64,000 bases of DNA from Psettodes erumei (taxonomy: Eukaryota > Chordata > Actinopteri > Pleuronectiformes > Psettodidae): assembly GCA_016785225.1 (NCBI GenBank), contig JAFBJZ010000827.1, forward strand, positions 652,001 to 716,000. The letters run 5' to 3'. Positions 26,134 to 38,333 of the stretch are shown piece by piece. The notes beneath the pieces are model-generated. The model was not told where the DNA came from. It did not search any database and saw only the letters and a list, made by a program, of their open reading frames with translations. Both the position numbers and the translations under genes were made by a program. Within the stretch, counting starts at the first letter, position 1; each line of letters opens with the position of its first letter.

Positions 26134-29100
26134 CGGGGTGTCGCCGACAGTTTGATCGGGCCCACGGGGCAATTTATAGATACAAAAACTCTGAATCCTC
26201 ATGACGGCAATTACGGGCTCTGGCGGCGTTGAGAAAAGCGTCCAATCGAGCGTCGGGAACCCGCTGAGTTAAACGAGCCCCCCATCCTGACCAGCGTGAG
26301 GCGAGTTCTGCCGTCTCTTTATTATTTAACGCCACAAAAAAAAACGACCCGGTTCAGCTTCAGACCGGCCGACCCAAACCCGGACAAACCAGCGGCTTCA
26401 TGTGACGTCACCAGAGAAGCGGCTCCAGCTCCGGTCTGGCGTACAGTAATACAGTACAGTTCAATAATTTAGCACGGCCTTCGAAGGATGTTATAAAAAC
26501 TGAAGTGGCTCTTCATAGGATGGATGCCGCCCCCCCTCACCACAGAAGGACATGATGAATGAATGACAGAGCGAACCAGTCACGCCGCGCCGTACGTCAC
26601 CGCGGCGAAGCTTCCTCTTGCTGCTGCCAAGCGTGACCTTTACACGTCTGAGAAACGCCGTCCGCCGCGTCATAATTTCACGGTTGGACGTTCTCCGTAC
26701 TGATGCATGGCGGAGGCTCGCGCTAATCGGGCGCCGGCAACCGAAAACGAAAGTTTGTCTCCGCGGATGAAGCGGGCGGATTCACTGCGCCGCATTACTT
26801 GCTTCCAACCTGATGGGCCACAGCTGCGCGGGCAGATGTTCATACTGGGGGGGGGGGGTAATCCTCATGTGACGTGATAAGTTTGTCACACGCGCAGAGA
26901 TAAACAGTAATGCCTCATAATTAAAGCGCTGCGAGGCAACGCCATCAATATGTAACACCGCCCCACCCTCCCCTGAGCACAAACGCAGCTTCACAAACAA
27001 CTGGATTTCTTAGGAACCGGACCGGGCCGCGCTACGAGCCGGCATCCCCGCGAGCACGTTATTTAAGCGGAGGGGACGACTGGCAGCAGCCGCCACTGTA
27101 ACAGCTTCTTTAAGTCCGGTATAATGAAGCCTGCGTCCGTCACTCCACGCTCCCGCTGGAGTTGTGCGGTTTTGTGTCGGGGCTGGTTGTCAGCCATATG
27201 CCTGCAGGAGGAAGTGATTAGGTTCCGCTGCCAACGCCACTTTTCATTTTTGGCCCAAGCCTCGCGAACATTTAGCAATTTAGCAACTGCTGTAGGTGTG
27301 AAGGCAATCGATGTGTAACAACTCCGAATAGTAAATATCACTTTCCGCATGTCGTCCCTTTAAAAAAAAAAAAAAACTCTTTTTGACACGCTGCACAAAA
27401 AAAAAAAAGATTCAGATTACTCATCAGTTGAAATGTTTAAAACCTCAGATTGTGGACATCCTAAACAATGAGGAGGGAAAATGACGATGGGAAAATGTCT
27501 TACGGACTAATGCCCGGCCGTTCAGCGAAGGGCCACAAACCCTGAGGAGGGAAGTGGGAATGAAAAAAAAAAGAAAAGAAGTTAAAAACAAGAACAGAGA
27601 AACGAAGCTGTCAAGTCCAGATTTATTTATAACGTGGAGGGCCTTCGTCGCGGGGGCACATCTCGCAGGAGTTTAGCGAGAACAAGCCCACCTAGATCTG
27701 ATTAAAGCTGCGACGTTATGAATGAACAATGAGGGGAAGAAAAAAGGGACAGCGGAAAGTTCTGTTCTGAAGGACGCCGTGAGTCAACACACACTTTTTG
27801 TGTGTGTGCGAACAGAGCGAGCGGAGGCGGCCTCTCGCCGTGGCGTTTCGTCACGGAGGAGGAAGCGGGCTGCTGCCGTACTACGCTTTAACACCTATTA
27901 ACACTCCACCGCCGCTTCGCCGCGAGGACAGATGGTGCTCGGCGCCGCTCGGTCGGGGCGACAGAAGATAATGGCGGACGCACCGGCGCCGCTCTCTCCA
28001 ACCCGCTTGACCACGCGTTGGTTTTTCTGACCTCTCGCGTCTTCGGACTGGCTTCGTTTCGTGCATCTGTCGCTTTATTAGATAATTAACAGTCGGATCA
28101 TCGCCGCCGTCTGTTTGTTTTTTTTATTTCTTGAGGACGCCACTTCTCTATTGGGTGGATCGTGCGGTGAATGTCACGGAAAACAAACGCTGCAATCTGC
28201 TTCGGTAACAGTGGAGCACATTCACTACACCAAGTGTGTAGAGCAGGCACGGCAATAAAACTACACAAGTAGTCGACCCCGTCTCCTCCACATTATTCCC
28301 CCCTTGTTGGAAACGCCCAGGAAATAATCTTCTTGCAGCCTGATCCCACCCGATAAAACCTCCGCGGACATCTGATCGGGAGTCTGATGGTTGTAAAGTT
28401 TTCCATCTCCATCAGGAAAAGAATTCCTCTCTGGGGCCGAGGCGGAAGGAAAAGTGACACCGTCCTGGGACGGGCTGCAAACCGCTCCACGAGTGGGGAA
28501 AAATGAACCGGCGCGATAAGAAAATATTCTGGCTCTCGCTGCACCAGGCAACCCCGGCTCTCACAGTTTCTCCGGGAATTAAATTAGTTTGTGTTTAGAT
28601 TTAGCAAATTAATATGGACTGGTCTAATTTAAAGTTTAGAGTCCAGCATGTAAATTAATTTTGTGTCAAAGCAGTGACAAGTGTTGTACAGTTTAGTCAA
28701 CGCAGTGTGCTGTGATGTGAACTCTACATTCTTTAAAATAAAATAAAAGCAATTAACATCTTAAAGTTTTCATGTGTGAAACAACTTAATCACCTTTAAT
28801 GTCGTCAATTGTGGCTGGTACATTTTCCAGTTGTACCTGTTAGCTATTACTAGATATGTCACATTTAGATGGAAAGTGTTGATTTATGTCAAGAGCTTTT
28901 TTTTTTCTCTGTGCGGCTGCTCGCCTCACGGAGGTTTATTTTAGACCGGCGACAGAGTTTCTCTTATTGCCTTGCGTGGTTTTCGCTCTGCGTATAATCT
29001 CCAGACCTGCCGTCGCTTCTCGGCAGCTTGTGTCAGATGCACGAGAAAATTAAGACCCTATCAATATCAATTACAAAAGCAAATTGTTGTCACAAACAAT

Positions 29101-31044
29101 CGCCTTTATTTTATCCATTTATGTATGTTTTTTGTGCGAAGAGAACTGTCACCGACTTGATAAGGAAACACAAAACTTGTAAGGCGTGTCAACGCCAGTG
29201 CGGTTGGCGGTGGCGTCGCCGTCGTTGACAGATGTGATACGGCTGAAGCTCGCATCAGGAGAACAGTGTTACAGCTTATCTTCGTTCCTCCTCTAAGACG
29301 CACAGATGTGATCCACACTCGGAGGTATATAAATGTATAATGTGCCGATAAACAAGTCTCCCGGTGAGGAACGACCCCCCCACCCCGCCGCCTCCGTCCT
29401 CCTCCATGCTATAGTTGTTTCATCACTTTTATAAAATTGATTAAACCTCGAACTTTGGTTTAAAAAAAAAAAAAACCCAAATCGCTTAAACAAACACATT
29501 TGAATGAAGCGAGCGGAAAACTTATTTGCTTTATGTGTTTTCCTATAATAACTGTAATTTAGCAACAAGCAGAAATGCCATGGAAACGAATGTATTGTAG
29601 TGATTTTTATTCCCTTTTTCAATACCTGATCATTTCTGATACAGGATTTGCTTTATTTGTATTTTAGCCACAAAGAGTTTTAGTACTGAACAATCTTATT
29701 TGTGATGGTAGCGTCTGTCTCTTTTTTAAAACATGCAGATTGAATTATGAATAAGATTGACTGAACACTGTCTGAGTGCGCTCGTCTCAGGATGAACGCC
29801 GCCTCACCTGTAAGGTAGAGCGGCTGGTTGCCAGCCTGAGAGTCGAGACCCAGGGCCTGGAGTCTTCTTGTAAAACAAATGTTCACATTCAGCGCTTTCA
29901 AAACCTGCTGAGCTGGAACAAATTTGTTGAATTAATTTCTTTCTTCATAAAACATTTGCCAAGCCATTATTTTCCAAGTGTCGTTGCTGAAACCCTCGTC
30001 CGCTGATTTGCAACCTTCTTCTTCCTCTCCCCTTTGTTGACATATTGCTGCATATCTCGGCTTGTTACCGCAACTCGTCGATCGGCATATCACCGGTCGC
30101 ATGGTGCATTGCGTCATTCGATTTCTGCACGTGCGTCCTCATGCATGAGATTAAAAAAAAAAAAAAACCACAAAACGGTATTGTGCTACCGGAGGTCAGA
30201 AACTCCACAGAGAACTCTTCAGCTTATTGCTCTGAGTGCACAGTAATAACTGGAGGCGAAGAAGACGAGCACGTCTTCCCTCTGCCTGCGCAGTGAGAGA
30301 GTAGCGCTCAGAGAGATTTAAGTAAGAAAATCAAGCAGAAGCTGTAAAAGTAAGGGAAGTGAAACTGAAACTATAAAAGTGAAGGGGGGGGGCATGTCCT
30401 CCTTAATCCCCAGTGGAAATCACTCCCCTGCTTAAACAACGATCGGCCCCATATCTCAGCCGCCCTGTTTGTCTATGATGCCAGATTGACTGCCTCTGCG
30501 CTGCATGATAATGTCTATGTTTAGCCATCACATACATATTACAGTAACATCTGCAACTGCGGATGTCACGGATGAGATGGTTAATAAGTGGCACTGCGCT
30601 CTCAATGACAGCACAATGTCAGATGAGCTGCTGCTGATTATTCTGTTGAAAGTTGGCCGCCTCCCCTCTGGTGGAGTCGGTCAGTGGTTTCCAGCCCCCG
30701 TTAAGCCGTCGCCGCGCTCGTCAGCCCCGTCATTTCAAGATCGCGCCGCTGTTACATCAGGGCTTAAATAAAGACACAAACCCGTGTCAGCCCGATGCCA
30801 CGTCCTCGCCGGCGTGGTGTCAGAAATGCCATCGAAAGTTATCGATCGGCCGAGGAGACATCGCAGTTCTCAAGAAATCTACATTACGCGGGGAGGAAAC
30901 TCGTGTTGTTTTTATTTATTGATTCCAACGCCTGAAGCTTTTCTGTCAATAGACCCGAGAGCTCTCGGAGAAGCTCTTGACGGGTCACTGTATAGTTAAT
31001 CAGGAAAACAGACGGCGGAGGAATATCTGACATAAATAAAGAAA
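26134..31044. other. No gene seen
   Basis: CpG-dense patches at 26570-26780 and 27800-28020 alternate with AT-rich sequence (28560-28900, 29420-29760). Poly(A) runs are near 27362, 29461 and 30152. No exon, RNA gene or transposon can be named. Confidence 0.6.
30358..30372 (+). promoter_or_regulatory. ISRE-like motif AGTGAAACTGAAACT
   Basis: This matches the interferon-stimulated response element core GAAANNGAAA with the favoured flanks. A related GTGAAACTGAAAAG lies at 62230-62243. Two matches to the eight fixed core positions are about what chance gives in 64 kb on two strands, so confidence is low. Confidence 0.25.
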
Positions 31045-32250
31045 AGACTCCAGGACAAGTTGGTGAGTAAAATTATTTATTAAAGCGGCATTCACAGAGT
31101 GCTTCACAAACATAAAATTATTAAAGATAACATCATAAAAGTATAAACATACAAAGCAACAGAGTGACATTAAAAGCAAGAAGATTGCAAACGCAAGACT
31201 TTTACAAGGTTAGAAAAGGGCCAGATTGAATAATGAGTCTTCAGCTCCTTTTTAAAGGCGTCAGCAGAGGCCACGGTGTCGAAACCACAAACTCCAAGGT
31301 GCGAGGGACAACCGGGTCGGCCTGGTCCGAGGACGTAAGTGACCTCCTGATGATATCTCATCAGGCTTAAGTGAGACATACACTTGAATATCATCAGCAA
31401 AGCAGTGCTGATAATATGACATAAAGGAAAGCATACACAAAGAAAATAGTATAGGACCCACAACAGAACCCTGGGGGACCCCACAGGGAAGAGCAGGAGT
31501 ATCGGACCTTTGGGAGCCAAAACTTCAGCTAAAGACATGGGAGGAGAACCGGTCCAGGATGCTCCCAGAGACCCCCCCCACTTACTGAGCCTTTTACAGT
31601 CAGGATGCTGTGATCCACAGTATCAAAAGCTGCAGTAAGATCCAGCAGCTCCAAAACAGCGTTCACCCACATCACAAGCCATCTTTATGTCTTTGGAGAC
31701 TGTGAGAAGAGCTGTATCTTCTGACTGAAGCCAGATCAGAATTTATCTAAAATGTTGTGCGCAAGATGGCAGCGAGCTGCTCGGCAACAACTTTTTCTAA
31801 AACTTTGCGAGATAAAAGGCAGCTGAGATACGGGCCTTTTAGTCACTGGGAAGGGTCAAATGTATTTATTTTTATTTCTGTAACACAACATGATAAAAAA
31901 AACAGGCATGGACCAATAGACCCAAGCTTGGAAATGGGTAAAATATCCACAGGGCTGGAGGTGGGGGGGGGGCGTTTCATACTGCGGACCAGATCAATGA
32001 GGTCATGCAGGGAAATAGGGGGGAAGCAGTCCAGCATTCGACTGCCAAGTTGAATAAGTGGAAAGGGGAGTAAAGCGGGGATGATGCTCGGCCTGGCATT
32101 TCAGATGTTATCTGCAAAGGAAGAGAGGAATTTTTTCCTGCAGTCCCAGCATGAAAATACAGGCAGATCAAAAGGTGCAGCAGTGACAGGACTTTAGGAA
32201 ATCAGGTTGTAAGAAGCCCGAGCATCTTTAACCATGTTGTTAACGGGTCT
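31045..32250 (-). mobile_element. 5'-truncated LINE (L2/Rex1-like non-LTR retrotransposon)
   Basis: Read on the minus strand, this 1.2 kb segment follows a LINE ORF2 reverse transcriptase from the pre-RT linker through the palm domain to the 3' untranslated tail. Recognisable blocks, in transcription order, lie near 32245-32198 (KDARASYNLIS), 32136-32105 (KKFLSSFADNI), 31950-31930 (SSPVDILP), 31836-31758 (LSRKVLEKVVAEQLAAIL), 31652-31609 (LLDLTAAFDTVDH), 31486-31440 (GVPQGSVVGPILFSLCM) and 31410-31355 (FADDIQVYVSLKPDE). A tail that resembles LINE 3' UTRs (GTGAAGCACTCTG) follows near 31115-31085. The endonuclease domain and 5' UTR are absent, as is common for LINE insertions. The assignment to L2/Rex1 rests on motif style only. 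Confidence 0.85.
31205..32250 (-). pseudogene. Reverse transcriptase pseudogene of the LINE, several frameshifts and stops
   Basis: No single frame spans the domain. The palm motifs fall in different minus-strand frames. The linker region is in the frame open over 32037-31843. The motif with the first catalytic Asp (AAFDTVDH) is in another frame near 31640, and the GVPQG and FADD blocks are in the frame open over 31461-31261. The C-terminal segment ELKTHYSIWPF (about 31245-31205) is again shifted. The distance between AAFDTVDH and GVPQG is only about 120 bp, where about 200 bp is usual, so there is an internal deletion as well. The catalytic F/YxDD box is present as FADD. The remnant would have copied its own RNA into DNA at a nicked target, and it is now inactive. 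Confidence 0.82.
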
Positions 32251-32389
32251 TTGTCACAGGGACGCCGCACACACAGAGCTCAGTAGATTTCCACGAACCC
32301 TGTCCAATTAAAAGTGATGCTTCAGCACCAAGAAATGCGTTTTGCCACGTGTGTGTCAGCAGATGTGAGATTTCTGCCTGGATTACAGT

Positions 32390-32880
32390 ATGTTAGCTGG
32401 CAACCATGCAGGGAAAACAAAGCACAGGACCTCATCTCCTGAGACCAGGGGGGTTCGCATCCTGAATCCAGTTTGTGGTTGGGGTTATGCTACTAAAACA
32501 CGTGTTGTGGTTCAGGAAAGTAAATTTGCCTATTTTGAAGTTAACCGTTTTGTTTTTTTTTGCCAATACCTGTGTTCAGGGTTACTTTTTGGCCTCTTGG
32601 GGGCAGCAGATACTGGCTGTGGACGTATCAACTGTTACATTGAAATGGCAGATTTGTTAGCACACAGTTGCTTATTTTATTTTCCACACGCACGTAATGA
32701 ATATTACTCAGATGTTCTCGTTAGCTTTTTTTGCTCAGTATTTGGTCAGCACCCACTCTTACTACTACTATCTGTATTGTCACTCTGGTGTCAATTCTTG
32801 TTGTATCCTCATTGTTTTCAGTCATTGGATTGTATCAAAAATTGATTAGGGTTATCGCCGCTTAGCCTGGCCGGTATCAA
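32390..32880. repeat. Probable ancient interspersed repeat of unknown family
   Basis: Just upstream, on the minus strand, of the LINE lies a T-rich stretch containing GTGGTTGGGGTTATGCTAC, then ACGTGTTGTGGTTCAGGAAA, then CTCTTGGGGGCAGCAG. Strings of this style recur in fish repeats that I remember only loosely. A 151-residue frame is open across it (32390-32845) but is hydrophobic, Phe/Leu/Cys-rich and unlike any family I know. It looks like T-rich DNA rather than coding sequence. Confidence 0.3.
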
Positions 32881-33226
32881 GTTGTACGCATAACTTATAT
32901 ATTTAAGTAGGAACCGTTCTCTAGTGGAACATCAGCCGCGAGTATTAATCCAGGAACACCGACGACGATGTTGAAAGTGAAGTATGTTGCGTTGCCAGGG
33001 TGTAAATCCATACAGACCCGTATAAGAGTGTGCGTTTTTATGAGGAAGGCGTTCCTCAAGGAGCGCCTCGCTTAATTATCGCAGCCCCCCCCCCCATACT
33101 GTCTCCTGTTCTATAGTATCGCAGCTCTGCAGAACAAAGTGCTGTCTGTGGCTGCTGCTGGTTGGCAGACTCCCTCCTCCCCGCAGTTATTTGATCTCAC
33201 GGGCCACGCTCTAACTGACAGCCAGT

Positions 33227-33325
33227 CAGCAGCAGCAGCAGCAGGCTGAGGGGTGGGGTGGGGGCAACCTCCCCACCCCCACCCACCCACCCACCACCAC
33301 CTCCACCACCACCACTACTTTGTCA
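33227..33325 (+). repeat. CAG repeat, then C-rich CCCA/CCA repeat
   Basis: (CAG)n at 33227-33245 is followed by a G-rich spacer (33248-33264) and then CCCCA, CCCA and CCA units to about 33316. Three simple motifs sit within 100 bp. Confidence 0.9.
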
Positions 33326-33569
33326 CCCAAGACGCCTCCCTCAACTTCTTCATCTTAATCACATCGTGAAGCCGGCGTTTGCATTTCTGATTGCGCATTG
33401 AGGATTCCTCGCACACTCGCAGCCGTTAAGTACGCGCCGAAGCACACAAAGATCAGACCGCTGGTCAAGTTGAGCCGCACGAAAACAAAAAAAGAAAACC
33501 CCCCCCCCACACACACACTCACACTTTCACCATGCCTTTCGCGAGGAAATGTGGTCATTAGGTGCGTTT

Positions 33570-33597
33570 ATGCAAATGAGGCTGCTTTGTTAATGGC
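33570..33597 (+). promoter_or_regulatory. Octamer (ATGCAAAT) next to SOX-type CTTTGTT
   Basis: ATGCAAAT (33570-33577) is the consensus POU octamer. CTTTGTT (33585-33591) is a SOX HMG-box site, followed by AATGG. The seven-base gap is within the range over which such factors co-bind, but it differs from the classic 0-3 bp composite. The surrounding sequence (33540-33760) is not simple repeat. Function is inferred. Confidence 0.35.
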
Positions 33598-34549
33598 AGG
33601 CAGGGATTCTGCAGCAGCATAATCAGCCGTGTAAGGTCATGAGAAATGATGGAGCAGCAATTCTTCCTCCCTCTCCTCGACCGGAGGATGGAGCGTGCCA
33701 CCTGGCTCATCTATCACAGCTGGAACTGCTGAGACGGTGAGAGCTGCCAATAAACAATCCTCACAAAAATGGAGCGCGCAGAAAATCCACTTAGAGGAGG
33801 GCGGGGGCTCTGCAGGTTCCCATGCACAGCCGTGAGCCACGCTGCAGTCATTCACAGGTACCACAATGCATTGCAGTGGTTGCACGCGCGTGCGTAGATT
33901 CGATCAAGTAATGTACATTGTGTGGCCCCAGTGTATGTTTACGCCACGCCGTTAAGCCCCTTCATGCTATTTAACATAATCTTAATTCTATGGCGTATTA
34001 TGATATTTTCAGAGCGCGGTGCGCTGCCAGCTGCTCTCCCTGTTTCAACACGACAATGGGCTAAAAAACCAAGGTCAGAAATGGTTTCTCTGTGTGGAGG
34101 AACTGCAATGGCCTCTAATCTAAAGCCCGCCGGAAGAAGAGAGCGGGAGAAAGGAAGAAAAAAAAAAAAAACAGGTCTTATCACCCAACACCAGTGCCCA
34201 ACCTCGCTAAAGCTCCGGTGGTTGAATGGGAGGAAATCTTTTCAGCCAGGTTCCAAAAATCTCGCTGAAAGCTTTCCCAGAAGAGCGCCGGCTGTTCGGG
34301 CAGCACATTAATTCCCATTTGGTTTTTTGGAACCGCACGTTCAAGAATCGCATCCCGGGCGCCGGGAACGTTTTTTGGTGCCGGCCCAACGTTGGCCATC
34401 TTCCATTTGGTACTGAGAGAGATGAGGGGTAATCTGCAGCGGTCTCCAGTAATTATCCCATCCCGATGATATATTACTGGATACTTAAAGCCGTAACACA
34501 CCACTTTGCTAATATATTTAGCTTAAACGTGCCGAGAGAGTGTAGGGCG

Positions 34550-34660
34550 GCCATCAAACGCGAGAGATGAGCGAGCTCCGCCCCCTTTAACCAATCAGAG
34601 AAAGGGGGAGGGACAGTCACGTGAAGTAGCGTTAGCTTACCCGCGGGCTAGCGAGCGAGG
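34550..34660. promoter_or_regulatory. Promoter-like motif cluster: GC box, CCAAT box, E-box
   Basis: Within 50 bp lie a GC box (CTCCGCCCCC, 34575-34584), a consensus CCAAT box (ACCAATCAG, 34590-34598; the NF-Y type) and a palindromic E-box (GTCACGTGA, 34616-34624; the USF/TFE type). CpG-rich sequence runs to about 34860. This arrangement is typical of TATA-less vertebrate promoters. No first exon or 5' splice site can be assigned on either strand, so the transcript is unknown. It could instead be a promoter remnant carried by a repeat, or chance. Confidence 0.4.
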
Positions 34661-34920
34661 GAGCGCCACGTCCTCTCGTGTTAAATCAACCCGTTCCGGG
34701 TCAAAGTCGAGTCGACGGTTTGGGAGGCGCACGCGCGCACCTGCGCCGCCGACCATTACCCATAAGCCATTTCTCTCGGAGCAGGTTCGCGGGGAGTTCA
34801 TTCGGATCTTCATGGGGCCATAATTCCGGCTCTCGGCTCGCTCCGGCTCTGGCATGCAATTTGAAAGGAAATTAACAATTAATTCTTGACCTACAAACAA
34901 ACAGTGCAGTGCGAAATCTG

Positions 34921-34998
34921 GTGTCTGTGTGTGTCTGTGTGTGTCTGTGTGTGTCTGTGTGTGTCTGTGTGTGTCTGTGCGTGTCTGTGCGTGTCTGC
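34921..34998 (+). repeat. 10-bp-unit minisatellite (GTGTCTGTGT)
   Basis: Five perfect GTGTCTGTGT units are followed by two GTGTCTGTGC units and a partial one. The T-to-C variant is confined to the last units, which suggests directional array growth. Confidence 0.97.
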
Positions 34999-36626
34999 AG
35001 CTCAGAAGAAATATAAGCAGAGTGCATTCCTGACAGAGTATGCGTCGTCGGGGGGAATCTCATCGCTGTTGTCGTCTCCTTGCGCGGCCATAATCACAGT
35101 ATTACTCATGTGGAGTGCGCGACACACGGCGACACTTAAGGTGTCCGCGCGGGGAATCTTGCCACTTCAGCAAACATTTCCATCTGCGCCCCATCCCGGC
35201 GTGAGGCGGCCCGCCGCCGTCTTCCTGGGAGAAGGTCTCGGCAGCCGCGCGAAATAATGGATACGCTCCAACCCACAGCGGTAACATCAGCGCCGTGAAA
35301 TGGGGGGAACGCCGCACGCCGCGTGCATCCTGTCCCAGAAAACCACTTTGTCAGCTGATCGTAGATATGTGCGGGGATTGATCCAGGTTTTTTTCTTGTT
35401 GTTGTTGTTGTTGTTGTTGAGCTGTAGACATTTTCCAGAAGCTGCGCTCGCTCACATTTGTTAGATCGGTCATGTTGCGCGCAACGATCACAAGTCGCCC
35501 GACGCATTTTTCAACGAGGCCTCTCCTCGCCGCCGCATGTAAAAAATGATCCGAGGACCGGACGAGGGTTTTTCACAGCGGACGTGTCGGCCGAGAGCGA
35601 TCTCTCCCGCTTCCTATCTCATCTGCTGTCGGCGCGGGAATACGCCGGACCTTCCTTTTAAGTGAAACAACAATTCCTCGAGTTTCACGCGCGAACGCAG
35701 GAACGCCTGCTTTACGTTACGGAAATCATTCCTGACCGCTCCGAGCTCCAGATCCATAAATATGGATTTCTCCTCCGTCAGATCGATCCAATCAGGAGTC
35801 ATTTTGAAGAACAGGCGTATCGAATATCTAGTTAACAATGTCATCATCGTAACTAAATGCTGTACGCATAAATATCGTTTTCTAATAACTCACCCCAACA
35901 AATGTATAAAATAAACTGCCCATGCCAGGAAATTATAATCTGCTCTGTATTTTTATTCAACGATTAGTTTAATGGCTCATCTTTCTCTATTCATTTATTC
36001 CTTGCACATTATTATATTATTCCAGCATTTTTTCTTTTCTCCTCTCGACCCGTCGCAGCAGGACGGGGTCCGGGTGTTGATTCGGTTGTTAATACGGTCG
36101 ATTGACCTCCGCCGGAGAAACCGCCGCAGAGCGCCAACACGTTTCCGGCTCAGAAGTGAGATCACATCTCAAATAAAAAAAATAGAAAAAAAAAAAAAAA
36201 AAAAAAAAGAGACGGAGCAGCGAGCGAAGCCGCCGCTGCAGGTGAGTGCTTGTAAATTATAGATGACCTCGTTAATTGATTTCTGCAGGAGAGGATGAGG
36301 AGTGTGTCTGGTTACAGCCGACGGTCGGCGTCTGGCTCCTTCATTTCCAACTGTTTACTTTCTGTCGCCGCATCAGACACTTACGCTTTTTAAAAACACC
36401 TGAATTTATCTCTTTATTTTTACATTTAATGCTTTTGATCTGCCTTGATTTGCATACTAATGTGTGTGTGTGTGTTTGTTAAAGGACGCGTCTTCACACC
36501 CAGCATCTTTGTCAATATCGTACATTTTACACCCCCCCCCAATATATTCCCATCCACCAGCCCTGATCTCCAGATTGAGATTCAGCAGAGGTCGTATTTT
36601 CCACCCTCTTGACTTCACCCTCCTTT
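34999..36626. other. No gene seen
   Basis: CpG-rich 35090-35340 and 35440-35650, then AT-rich 35800-36050, then poly(A) (about 36186-36208). A TTG repeat is listed separately. No frame is recognisable. Confidence 0.65.
35397..35419 (+). repeat. (TTG)n microsatellite
   Basis: Seven TTG units. Confidence 0.94.
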
Positions 36627-36686
36627 CACCACCACCACCACCACCACCACCACCACCACACTCCCGAGTCCCCCCCCCCCCCCCCC
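36627..36686 (+). repeat. (CAC)n repeat followed by C17 run
   Basis: (CAC)n covers about 36627-36660, and 17 cytosines run 36670-36686. They lie about 90 bp upstream of the long CT tract, so about 500 bp is dominated by simple pyrimidine-rich sequence. Confidence 0.97.
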
Positions 36687-36772
36687 GGGTGGGCCCGCTT
36701 CGTCTTAATAGAGTCTAATTGCACAGACCTTTTACTTGTCACACCAATAATTATATTATATAGATTTGCAGG

Positions 36773-37142
<370 letters not shown>

Positions 37143-37900
37143 GGCTCTTTATTGAACTAATTTCAAAATCGTTTAATCTGTCAGACTCTTCTTCTGGGAG
37201 GACGGCTCTGTGACCCCTCCCCCTCGGTTCTAAAAAAAAAAAAAAAAAAAAAAATTACACGCCATTAAATCATATACGAGATGGTGGGGGCGGCGTTTAG
37301 GTAACCTCACACGTGGCATTATGGGTAATTACATCACGAGGCTTTGTTTATTTAGCAGTGAGAAAGCGCTGCCATTTACAGTACGTCCAACCCCACCCCC
37401 CCACCTGCCCCCAGTGGTTAAACCCAACCCCTCCTGTGGCGAGCACTTATCTCCAGGCACTCAGTTTACATGGCAGCCCCCCCCTGTGTGCACCCACCCA
37501 CACACAATCACCATCATGACCTGACCTTTTCCTCGCCTCCTTCCTCACGCTCCTCTTCATCTTAACCCGACTCAGCACGTCTGCGCTCGCTGTGCCGCTC
37601 GAGAGCGCCGCTTTAAAAAAAAAAAATCAAAACAAGGTGCGTAGTTTGTTTTCATCTCCCCGCCCTCACAGGAAGGTTGCCCCGGGTTAAGCTTTGTTTG
37701 CGGGCAGCACATGCGGCGTCCACCGGCCATATTGGCATGAATTTTAATACGGACACTCGGAGCTCCCTGAGGATTATTCCCGACGGTTTGGGGCGACCCT
37801 TTGACCTTTTCCATCGAGCGCCGCCATCAAATAAAATTTTTTTTCCCCCGGACTAAGGAGTGCCAGTGGAGGTGGATTTTTACTAACGACTACTACTACG

Positions 37901-37916
37901 CTAGTATGAATACTAG
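37901..37916. other. Short perfect palindrome CTAGTAT-GA-ATACTAG
   Basis: Arms of seven bases around GA, within a stretch rich in ACTA/AATACTA words (37881-37932). Confidence 0.6.
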
Positions 37917-38032
37917 TGTTAATACTAACGGAGTCGGTTATGATCCAGAGATTCCACTGGGAATAGTTTGGAAATCACGTCCATGTGCAACAGTTTTCCC
38001 AAAAACGCTGTGTTGGCTGCCTCTTTTCTTTT

Positions 38033-38049
38033 AATGAATGAATGAATGA
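38033..38049 (+). repeat. (AATG)n microsatellite
   Basis: About four AATG units. Confidence 0.85.
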
Positions 38050-38271
38050 TGCATTTAATAGTGCTGGTGGACCAGAGTCGGTCGTGGTGGATGACGCAGG
38101 GCTCTGATTCGGAGCCGGGTTTCGGGAATTTTGTTGAGAAAAGACTGGATGTTGGTGGGAAAATGAAAAACCAACATTTCTAATATAATTCTATTATAAT
38201 TTGCACACATTTATAGTTCCTCTGAAAACATCCGTGCTGTTGCAAAGTGATGAAGTCAGATACACACCTAC

Positions 38272-38296
38272 CCCCCCCCACACACACACACACACT

Positions 38297-38332
<36 letters not shown>
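38272..38332 (+). repeat. C9 run and (CA)n microsatellite
   Basis: A (CA)n array with one CTCTCA interruption, preceded by a C run. Confidence 0.97.

Positions 38333-38333
<1 letters not shown>

Noticed and set aside
34921..34998. Possible CRISPR-like array
   Set aside because: The units are 10 bp, contiguous and without spacers, so it is a minisatellite in eukaryotic DNA.
37405..37420. CTCF-like CTGCCCCCAGTGG
   Set aside because: It lacks one base of the core and sits in C-rich DNA where near matches are expected.
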